Shown here piece by piece: positions 22,801 to 34,800 of a stretch of DNA of 64,000 bases. Source of the stretch: Romanomermis culicivorax (Eukaryota > Nematoda > Enoplea > Mermithida > Mermithidae); NCBI GenBank assembly GCA_963922205.1, contig CAWUHX010000028.1:682001-746000 (forward strand), in the 5' to 3' direction. A model generated the notes under the pieces. The model ran no database searches, was not told where the DNA came from, and saw nothing but the letters and a program-made list of their open reading frames with translations. Position 1 is the stretch's first letter. Every line of letters starts with the position of its first letter. The position numbers and the translations under genes were made by a program.

Positions 22801-25800
22801 TATTAGGACATACAATGTGCTGGAGTAGGATGGGTGCCAAAGTGAGACGGGCGCCAAAGTGAGACACAATCTTTTTCAGCAATAAACGGGATCTTTTTCC
22901 ACTTGAAACATCTGTCACTTTTTGAAATGATCATCCACTAGCTACTGACCCAATTGGAGCTGATAAAAATTTCATGGCAAGCTAAAGAAAATTTTTTCAT
23001 AATGAAACTCAATTTTTAACTGCACACTTTCACTTACATTAGCTAATTCTGGTTTTGTTGCAGCATTTTTCTTCCAATATTCTAGTGGCGAAGAATCAAA
23101 ATCTAGTTTTGATTCAACAATGTATTCCAAAACGATGGCTTTTGCTTGCTCATATTGTTGACATTGCACATTTTTCGGGCTCCAGCTCATCTTCACATGA
23201 ACTTGCAATGAATAAATAGTGCCTGAAATTTGTCAGTTTTGTGTAAATGTTTGAATTATTTACATAAGCATTAATTGTGGCTTACTGAGAAAGTTTGGAT
23301 GATGAGTTTGATGATTTATTCAATTTTTGGACCATATTTTCAGAAAACTATTGATTTTATTGTTTTCGATCAACAACCATTCTAACTAAGGCTAGTTCAG
23401 CCTTGTCTGCTGCTTGAGGATCACGGAAAGCCTAAATTATTTAATTTTTGTTTGTATGATCAATATGTGTTCTATTTCAAATTTCAATCCAACCTTCTTT
23501 TTAATTCGAGGATCTATTAAGGATGTCGAAGCATAAAGTTTATTGTCTTCAATGGGTTTAAAGTGAGCTCCATTATCATTTCCACAAAAATTTGTTCTAT
23601 TTTTTCCAACAATTCGTCTTTTAATGAACCCAAACCAGGAAAGTTGCCATTGTGAATTGAGTGGCGTAAAATTCATAATGGTACGATTCTTTAATTTATG
23701 TTTTTCAAAAAAATTTAGGCACAAAATCTAGCTTACTCTCCTTCAGCTATTTTTTACAAAATACAGGCGTTTTCAGATTCATAGATTTTTACAGTTTCTG
23801 CAAAAATTTTTAATAAATTGACAAGCATCACTACTTTGAAATTCAATTAATTTTTTTACCATCGCATGGGCGACAAAGAAAAATACAAGATGCTAAGTTG
23901 TGATACATTCGACTGGATGTGCCAAACACAGGCACAATTTTTTCTTATTTATACTCTCTTTAGCTCTTTTTGTGCTTGAGCTTTCTTCATAAGTGTGGAA
24001 GAAAAATTCAGTCGTCAAAAGCAAAAAGGTGTCTTCTGGTGTATTTTAGAAAGTTTCTTTTAGAAATTTTATAGCGCTGCGTTACGTTTCAGACATATTT
24101 ATCAATATTGATTCAAATTTAGCTCGAGCACGGCTCTCAGGAAGTCAAGGTTTAGTTTTTCATTCTAACTTTTCTGATGATTTTATTCCAATTTTTTTCT
24201 CACCTGATGATTGTTAAAGTAGGCAACTTGAAGAAATAAAAAATTCTCAATATCAATCATCATCAGTGATGAAATCAAAAAGCATTGTAGGAGCTAAGTT
24301 TTCATGAAATTTAAAAACAGTCAACACAAGTCGATTTTATCACGTAGATATGATGAGCATATATGTGTTGGGCACCCTGTTGATGGCAAAGTCGCATGGG
24401 AAAATCGCCATGCAAGTCGAACAAATGGACGACCAGTGGCGCAGACATTTTTGCATAGAAGTGGAGCACCAAAGAAAGACCAAAACATGATGGTGAAATC
24501 ATTCTTCAAGATATTCGTTTTTTATTATATTTTTGGAAATAGTTTTGCTGGCGTCTATTAAATACTTCCCAGCACTTCCGTCTTATTTTTGCATATTGTT
24601 CAACTGTGGTCATTCCACATTTTTTAATAGTTCGTCGAAAATATTGTTTTACATATTCCTTTATTATTTAGGTAATACCGATCAACAAAGGCGAAGGGCC
24701 AAAGGCCCAGGCGCCAGCTTGCAGTCAGCAAGCAGTGGAAAACCCGCTAAGGGTTCTATCCAAGTAAGTTTATCCCTAAGGGGATTCCTTGTCTCAGCTA
24801 GGAGACTGCGGAGCTCTCTGGTGAGGCCCCACATCTAAGTTGAAGTATTTTTGTTGTTATAGGTCTGGGGAACCGGACTGTTGCACTATCACCGAGGCTT
24901 AGCCATGGGAGTAGTTCTAACAAGTCAGTTCAGACCAGAAGCCTCTATCTTTTCTTACACCTCTTAAGAAAAGACCTGCACAACAAGTGGTAGCTTTTCA
25001 CTCCTCACCACGGAACTTCGTAGTCAGACTAGGAGAAAAGAAAATCCTCCAGGTTTCTACAGAAAGTTAGCACGATTTAAAATGCCTAACAAAAGGATAC
25101 CGAGAGGTAATACTTTGCACAGATCACCACCCAGAGGGGCCAGTGCTGGGAATCTAGTAAATTTGGGAGAGGGAGATCAGCAACGGCATGCTGCTCCGGA
25201 CCCAGTGATCCCAGATCAAACTCCCGCGAGGGTTCAACCATTGCAACAAAATGCGATGCATTTTACGCCCCAAGACGCGGGTGTACCAATTGATCGCCCA
25301 CCAGCAATTGCCATTGATCCGCAAGAGGCAGGACCGGTGAATCCGAACCCATATGCCGATGAACTGCCGCCACAAAATTTGAAAAGGTCACCACCAAAGG
25401 TCGAATTAGCAGGACTGAAAAGGGACGTTATTACGCCCGAATTTCGACAAAATTTGGATGAAAGGGATCCGGAGATCCATTGATGATTAGAGAGGATTCC
25501 ACAGGATCAAGAGCAATTCCGGCCACAGGAAAGAGCTCCTGAAATGTCCAATCAAGAGTTGGCGATGCAGCTATGCGAATTGAAAGGGACTGTCGAAGCA
25601 TTATTCAACATCATCACGAATGCGGCCATTGAGGACAATAAGAGAGAAGCCGACAGTTGCCGACAGGAGCTGGATAGACAGGTTAGACCATGTAATAGGG
25701 GTGCAGAAAGAGACAACCGTCTCTATGCTGAAATGAATGCAGGTGCAGGGCCTAGTAATAGGCCTGAAATTGATGAAGGGCAAAGGCTTAACTTTGAGCC

Positions 25801-28800
25801 CAAAAGTTGGAGAGGTCCAGCTAGAGATCTTCAATTCGAGGGAGCTGAGCAATCGGCAGACTTCAGGAATCCAAATCAGATAGCTTGGCAGCATCCAACT
25901 TTAACAAGAGTGGTCTATGATGGTAGAGGAAATATAGTTGATCCAAATACCCTTAGACCAGATCAACTGGCATGTTTCCCATATAGGGATTATAGGTTTG
26001 ACAGAGACAATATGCCATCAAATCAAGGAGGTGTACCACCTCAGTGAGATCCAAATAGAGTTATGCTGCAATCTCTCAACTCTGATATTGATCCGGTGTT
26101 AACAGCAGCTTATGATCAGAGGGAAATGCCAACAAATAATTTGGCACAAGAGATTGTTGTTAGGAATATCGTCAAAGGTGTGTTACCCAAACTTTTAGAT
26201 GAGGGTATGGTGAATCAGCAGGTGCTTAGCTTCTTAACAGCACTTGAAGGGGAATTCCGTAGGGATACACCCGAATCAGCTAAATATGAAGCACTGTTGA
26301 GGCTTTCTAAAGGTAGACCGAAGGCTGTTGCAGGAGACAACATGACCTATAGGGATGCCAGGAGAGCCATCATAAATGTCTTTGCACCAGAGTGTAACCT
26401 GGAAATGTTAACCAGGGAGTTGTTTGAGATCCAACAGAGACCTAATGAACAGGCCATAGAGTTTTTAAAAAGGGTCAGTATATTAGTGGAATTAGTAAAG
26501 GGTGATTTAGATTATCAGTCAAAGCAGAGACTGATTATTGACACCTTCATATACAAGAGTGATCCCACATTTCAGTCTGAACTGAAAAATTCGGAACATA
26601 CTTTTAGAACTTGGTATGATTTAGCAGTTGAAGTTCATGACATTGAATGAAGATATAGGAATGCCTTTCAAAGATACAGACCTAAGGGTACACAACAGGA
26701 TCCTATTGTTATTAATGAAGTAGGTATGCTTAGTGGGCATGATCCTGAAATTGCCGTAGTTCCTAGGAATCAGTCAGAGGGATATCAATAAGGCCAGAGA
26801 CAAAGGTTTCGGCAACCATATCAAACTGTAGGTAATCAGGTACCGGCCCAAACCCAAAGGTCAAGGAGTGATTCTCCTGAAATAGAAGAGATTCCAGTTC
26901 TGGAAGCCCCTAGGGCTCAGACCAAAAAAGGTAAGAAAGAATCCCTTCTATTGAAAATTTCTAAAGAGATGGTACAACTGGTTGAAAGGTTCAACCAGCT
27001 TCAGCAAAAGGTTGATAACAGGCAAATGGAAAATCGGTCTGATGTGGCCATACCCAGCACCAGCCAGGGAGGTCAAGGTTCCCGAGATTCGACAAAGCCA
27101 TGGTGTGAGTTCCACAAGAACATAACACATAATACTGCAGACTGCAGGACATTGTGAGTGTTGTCCGAGCGCAGGAGCAGAGGCAGAGCCAGCTTCCCTA
27201 GCTTCAACAGGGGAGGCTTCAACAGTTTTGGGAGAGGTAACTATAGAGGTAGAGGAGGTTACCCGAATGCCAATTTCAATAGTAGAGGCAGAGGTGCGTA
27301 TAATATAGGCTATTCAGGTTATCAGGATAGCCATGAAAGTTATCAACAGAATTCCAATGATAATGAATTTCTGGAATTCAAGAGGCAAAAGGAGCTGCAG
27401 AAGCAGTTCCAACAGATGCAGCAATACCAGCAGCAAGCAGCATTACAGCAACCTCAGCCACTTCAGGCTATTACGGGTCAGACTCAGACTCTTCAATAGG
27501 GTCAATTCACAAATCAGCCGCCCCAGAAGGATTATTCGAGTGTAATGGTTGCAAGGCAATCACAAATGAATCCTTTGGGCAAAGTAAATCAGAGAGTGAA
27601 TTGCCCAAACCTGGTATTAGGTAGCATTGTCCAAATGAATGCCATTGCACCACAAATGGTAGTACTATCGGTACAAGTAGTAAAGAGGGGCACACCAGCT
27701 AGCCCTCAGGAACAACATTTGCTGGATACGTACCCCAGAACAGCCCCATTCCACATTGAGGTTGTCATAGGAGGTCGTAAGACATTGGCTCTAATTGACA
27801 CAGGAGCTCAGTGTACTGTAATGTCAGTCAAGTTTCTGAAACAAACTTTGGGTCCAGATTACACTGAATATCTGAGGATATTAAATGTTACTGTAGCCAA
27901 TGGTAAGACAGTCCAAGCCCATGGGTATATCGAATTTGAGATGGATACATTGTGTGGACAGTTCCCCGTAAAAGCAATTGTAATTCTTGAAGCAGGTGAA
28001 AATGTTACAGTTGGAACAGATTTTCTGGCTCATCCTCAGGTAGGAGCCATAATAGATTTCAGGAATAGGACGATGACGCTCAACAACCGTCAGCAGCGGA
28101 TATACGTGACGCCCGACCAGCCCCAAACAAATTGTGGAGAGGTCATGACCACGAGCGCCACGGAATCCATGATGAGCGCTGCCGACCAGTATCAACCAAA
28201 GATTTGTCTGCTAAAGGTTTCGGTGCCAGTGGTGAGTGTGAATCCAATCTACTTACCTAGTGGTACTGATATACTTCTGAAAGCAAAACTTTGGGACAAG
28301 GTAGGCGAAAATTGCCTTAATGGAATCATTATAGAATCTGAAGAAAATGAAGAAAGGTCCCACATTCACAGTACCATAGTAGATGGTACCAAAGATGATT
28401 TTGTAGTTATGGTATCCAACAAAACAGGATCAGGATGCCATTTGAAAAGAAATCAAATAATTGGCCATACTAATTCAGTGTTGTGCGATACTGATAACCA
28501 AGATCAGCTAAAGGGGAAGATAGTCGAGGATTTGGAGAAGCTGCAAACTTGTGCAGTTCAAGCTAGACCTGATTCGACTCAATCGGATGAGAAAGAATTC
28601 AAGGAAGCTTTGTACAGTATGCTGGCTAAATCCAACATACGATTAGAACAATTGGAACAAGCTTTACGATGTCTCACAAAATATAGAGATGTGTTCAGCT
28701 TGCTCAATGATCCTCCGACTACTACACCCTACTTAACCTGTAAAATGAATACAGGGGATGCAGCACCTGTAGCAAAAAGGTACCACAGGACTGCCATTAA

Positions 28801-31800
28801 TTTACGGCCACATGTTTGTGAGCATGTCCAAGATATGCTCAAAAAGGGTGTAATTGAGCCATCAAAGTCGCCTTGGGCAGCTCTGTTATTTCTAGTAGGT
28901 AAAAAGGATGGTACCAAGCGACCAGTAGTGGACTTTAGGGGTATAAATGACGTTACCAAGGATGATGAGTATCCCATTCCTAGAATGGAGGACTATCTAG
29001 ACTGTTTAGGTAAAGGGAAGTTTTATACCACCTTAGATCTCAAGTCAGGGTATTGGCAAGTGCCAATGGATGAAGAAAGCGAGGAAAAAACTGTGTTCAT
29101 ATGCTAAGAAGGGATTTACCAATTTAAAGTCATGCCCTTTGGCCTAAAAAATGCGCCAGCAGAGTTCCAGCGCATGATGGAACGAGTTTTGCATCCATAT
29201 GTATGGAAGATCTGTCTAGTATATATAGATGATATAATAGTGTTCTCAAATATGTTTGAGGAACACTTAGTTAATTTAGAGCTAGTCCTGCAAGCTCTAA
29301 GAAAGGCTCATTTGACCTTGAAACGGGAAAAGTGTGAATTTCTGCCAGAGAGAGTCCATTTTTTAGGACATATCTTAAATTCGGATGGAGTTTCCCCAGA
29401 TCCCAAAAAGGTCAAAGCTATTAATGATTTCCCATTCCCAGAGTCTAAACCTAAGCTGCAAAGGTTTCTAGGAATCGTGCAGTGGTGTAAAAAGTTCATA
29501 CTAGGGTTGGCTAAACACGCTGAACCATTGTATAAATTAACTGGGAAGAACTGTGTTTGGGAAATTACGGAGGTTCACCATCAGGCTTTTAGGAGCCTAA
29601 AAGAAGCACTATTGTCAGTGCCTTTTCTAAGGTATCCGGTTTTCGACCAGTCTGCGGACTTTGTCCTTCAGACAGATGCCAGCGGAATGGCACTAGGAGC
29701 AGTTCTCTACCAGGAGACCAAGTCGGACTGCTGGGTAATTGCTTATAACAGCAGAATTTTAAAGGCGGACGAAAAGAAATGGTCAGCCACGGAAAGGGAG
29801 TGCTTGGCAATAGTGTATGGTTTAAAGTTATACAAGCACTACCTAGTAGGTCATAGAGTGATCATAAGAACTGATCACAAACCCTTGTTGTCAATGAAGG
29901 TCAACACAATGACCAATGGCAAATTGAAAAGATGGTATTCATTCATCTCTCAGTTCAACCATAAGCTAGAGTATGTGCCTGGAAAACAAAATGCCATGGC
30001 AGACTTTTTGTCAAGGATGGATGAACCAGACAACCAAGTGGAAAAGATACTGCCAAACAGAGCACCCCATGGGGGGGTATTACCCCCCTCTTAGATTTGG
30101 AAATTCATTTACTACCCCCATAAAAACAGCTCACTATAGCAAAAAATTTTGGTAGACTTCATCCTCTCCCCAGTAGGTTATACTAATTCGAGAAAAATTG
30201 CAGAATGTGTGATTCTGAGGAATTACACTGCTCTTTTTGACACATTTACTGAGCAAATGATAATGGGAAAGTATGCAACTTCTGTGCCATATAGTGATTT
30301 TTAGGAAAGGATATCAGCACATTAATATATACTACTTGTTGGAAATCATTATAAATATAATAGGGAGATGAAATAATGCGTTATGTATATGTGATTAATA
30401 AAAAAATCACCCCTTGGGAAGAAAAACATTATGTTTTTAAAATTCTGCCTCTTCATGCTCTCCTTTCCTTTTCCCCGCTTCTGCGTTGGGTCTTCTGTGC
30501 GCATATGGTTACCCAAGCTGTGGCATACTTTCCCGCTATGAGTTGAGACATGTGAGGTCTGTTGACGTGGATCAGGAGTAGTACTTGGTTTCAAACTCGT
30601 AGTTCATAGTGTAATGGGATTAATAATACTAAAGCCACATTCAGCATCAGGACTCTCAATTGGAAGCACTGTTCCAAGCCTAATCAGTGATGGGATAAGC
30701 CCATACTGCTGAAGATGCTGGTTGAAACAATGTTTGCAGATGTATGTTGTGCCCGATTCTTGAAATGTGCAGGAATAAGTTGGCACAACAGTCTTCAAAG
30801 CCTGACTATTCTGTACCTATAATTAGTGCATTAAAGTTGCATGATTGGGAGCTGGAAAATGGAGTTGAAATAGTAGTTTGACTGTAAAAAGCATAAGGTA
30901 GGGGCATTATTCATTTTTGTAAGTTCTATGAGGTTATAGTGCTACAACTCCCCCCTCCTTAGCAAAACATTGGGAGCAAAAAAAAAGGTCACGGCACATT
31001 TCAAGTACTACCCTTAAAATTTAAGATTTCACCCCTACCTAAATTTTCGACTTAGGGGACCTCTGCCGCCAAAATGGGAACATATGTTCTCAGAGGATAA
31101 ACAAGAGTCTGGAAATCTGAAAGATCTAGAGGCACAGCTAATTGAGAAAAAGCATCTCAATTTGGTGAAGAGATTCAGAATTCTGACAGATTGGAATCCT
31201 GAAGACAGTACTCGGTTATATTTGGAGCCAAAAGGTAAGAAAAATCAGAGGACTGATATAAGTCCAAGATTCACCAAAATTTATTTAGAAGATTCTGAAG
31301 GTGATCCAGAATCAATCTCACCTGCAGACTTGGTAAATGCCGTAACGACAAGGAGCATGGCGAGAGAAGCGGAAAAGGATAATCAGGCTCAGGTCCAGCC
31401 TGACGGCAATCAGGGCAAAGAAAAGGTAAGTAGGGGAAACCAGGAAAAAGATAAGGAAAAAAGAGTTACCTGGTTATACCCGGAAAAAGAACTGGAATTT
31501 ACTTTGGCAGACCCCAAACAAACTGAGTTGCCAAAAAGGCTAATTAGAGATGATCTCATGGCCCTCTTGCAGAGAAAAGATGAGGTATTACAACTTTATT
31601 TTGGTAGATCGGGTCCAAATGGGACTACCAAGTATCATAGTGGATTTTATATCCAGAATGAAGTGTTATACCAGGAAGCCGGACAGGGGTCGGATGATCA
31701 AGTGGTCGTCCCATCCTGCCTAAGGACAATACTTTGCACCAGTACCATGGTGCCATGATGATGACTCATCAGGGGTGCAAAAGGACCCTTGCTATGATTA

Positions 31801-34800
31801 AGAAACGGTTCTGGTGGCCTCGAATTGAAAAGGATGTCAGGCACTGGATAAAGTTTTGTCCAGTGTGTCAAATGGCTAATCAGGGAAACACTGAAATTCC
31901 CTCACTGATACCTATTATTCCACAAGGTCCTTTCGACATCCTTTCGACTTTCAACAACTGATCCCCAATCAGTCAGCTAGCACCATTGTAGATACTTTTC
32001 TACAATCAATTGTATTTAGACACGGGACTACACAGAGATTACTCAGTGACAGAGGAGGTTGTTTTACCTCAGATCTAATGAAGGAGATCTGCAAGTTACT
32101 AGAGTGTCAAAAAATTTATACGACAGCCTACCATCCGCAAGGTAATGGTATGGTAGAAAGGTTTAATCAGACACTCATTAAGCAGCTCAGAAAAGTGGCC
32201 ATCGAGGAAAAAGATAATTGGCCAAGATATTTGAGAGCCGTGGTGTTTGCCTATAACGCCACGCCACATGCAGCGACAGGGCAATCCCCATTTTCATTGC
32301 TTAGAGGTCACAAGGCAACCTTCGGATTAAACTTATCAAAAGCATATGATATTGTAATGCGGGACAGCAATGCAGAGGCATACAAATTTGTGTTGACAAA
32401 TCACTTAGTCAACCTTTATGAGGATATAGCTAAATATATCCAGAGTGCTGCCGAAAAATTGAAGAAATACTTCGATAAAAAGTCCAAACAAAATGGGTTC
32501 AAAGAAAAGGACTGGGTTCTACTCAAAGTAGATAAGCAGAAAAAATTAGGACTACCATGGTCCGGTCCGTTCATAATTACGGACATTTCGCGAGAAGCAG
32601 AAAATGTTGTCACCATTGTACATTGGGACAACCTGCTAAATCGCCAAATTGTTTCAATCAGCAGGTTGAAACATTTTTGTTACGAGACCACTAGGGTCTT
32701 GCCACGAATAGCGCGAGCCAATCAGGACGCCCCACGTGACGAAAACACGTCACTTTCCAATATGGCGCAAACAGTTACGACTGGAGCGCCAAACTAAATG
32801 AAATCATTTGGATTTCATTTGGTTTGATTTTTTATTTTATTTATGTACATTTTCGCGCTGATTTTTTATTTTATTTATGTACATTTTCGCGCGTAGGTAC
32901 TTATTTTAACAAATATTATGTATTATTTTGTAATATTTATCGCGTTTAAATATTATTCGTATTCATCTTGTAAATTTTTCATATTTATATCAGACTTTGG
33001 GAAAAATTCTTCGGAATTTGAGACCAAAGTGTCAACCCAAAATAATTTTTGACATTTTTCCAAAAAATATCATTTTCAAATTTTTCATTTTTCCAAAATC
33101 AAATTATAGCTGCCCCACTTATCTGAATTCTAAACTTCCATCAGGAGGAAGAAGTAAAACATTCCCCAAATTGAACATAAAAAGGAAATTAGCAGAACTG
33201 CTAGATTATACTTTTTCAGCGTTCAAAATTTTTACAAATTTATTAATCCAAACAAAGAAATATTTTGAAAAGAAAAGAAATGGGAAAAGGCACGCGGAAC
33301 CGCCAACAAGCTCCGACGCCCGAGTGGTCGCAAACAGAGCGCCACGTCGAATATGGGAGATCCCAGCACCGGCAAGATAACCGGTTTTTCTTTATTGATG
33401 GTAAGGTTCGAACTTATTTTATCAAACTTTTGGAAACCGCAGGTAATGCCCAGAAGTCACTGGAAGACCAGCTCGGCGCCCCAAAGGGCAGACGAGGTTA
33501 GAACTTAGAGGGAACAAAAAACGGGAGTACCAAGAATCAGAAGCTCATAGCCAATCAAGGAATTTCCAAACTTGGAAACATACCTAATACCACCGAGAGC
33601 TAGACGTTTCAACGGAAACTTAGAACCTTGGGTTCAGCTTGTTCATAGTTTTATCATTAAAATTTATCAAAAATTAATTATTTTCAAATCAAATTATATA
33701 ACTTTTTCGATATCTAAATCATTAAAAATTATCAATTTCGAGCGCTATAAAAATTGTAAATACTAGGGATGGGCCGGGTATCCGGATCCGCGGATATCCG
33801 CCTAAATTTTAGGATTTGGATCTGATCCAGATCCACTAAACCAGATTTTTTTGGATCCGGATCGGATCCGGATCTGCCAAACCAAATTTTTTAAGATCCG
33901 GATCCGGATCCGCTGTTGTCAATGATTAAGATCCCGTCATAATCGAATCTTTATTCATTATTATTCACATAAAATTTTGCAGTATTAGAAAACACCAGAA
34001 ATTTTCCGGCGCTTGGCGCCAGATTAAATAATTCTTTGCAATACTATTTTTCAACAAATAGTGCTTCCTGGAGAAAAAATTTCCAGTAAAGGAAAAAATT
34101 TTGGCGGTCCTCCTGTACGGAAAAGGCGAATTTTGCTCCATTTCAGAACGTCAAAATCTACTCCAACTTTTTGCAACTTAAATTTTAAACATGAAGCCGA
34201 GTTTGAATTGAGAAGCATCATGGAACTAATTTTCAGAAATTTCAGGTTTAAATTGAAGTTTTCCAGATTTATGAAAGTTATGAGTATATTTTCTTAATTT
34301 CTAAGATGATTATGAAGGACGGGAACTCGAGTGCTATTACGAAGAAACTATGTGTGAAAATACATAAAAGATCATGGTTTTTTCAGTGTACAACAAAAAA
34401 TTTCTTCGTACAAAGACTTTTTGGCTGATCGTTTTACAGGTACAAAGAGGCTTGTACACAAAATCACTGCAATGGTAGCAAAATTATACTTGTGAAACAG
34501 TAATTTTTCAACAGTACCAATCTTCAAATGATTTTTGGTAGGATCATAAATTTGACCAGCACCACTCAATAGCTGTTCATAGGGGACACTTTTCGCTGGT
34601 GCTAATTTAAGTTTACTTTCTGCATGAAGCAATTGTCCAGAGACGTTTGAGATTTAAGTTCATGCTTTAATTTGGTTTTTGTGTAGCTAGATTCATTTTT
34701 TGGCTATTTCTAAAGAAAACACAAAAATTAATTCTTTAACATAACTTTACTTTACTAGTAGCAATTTGTTCCACAATTACTTCTATTTTCATTATCTTCT

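Noticed and set aside
25082-30094. Stop-codon reassignment or programmed readthrough in gag-pol
   Set aside because: All three stop codons interrupt the frame, integrase is also deleted and frameshifted, and the host genes use normal codes. Decay explains it better.
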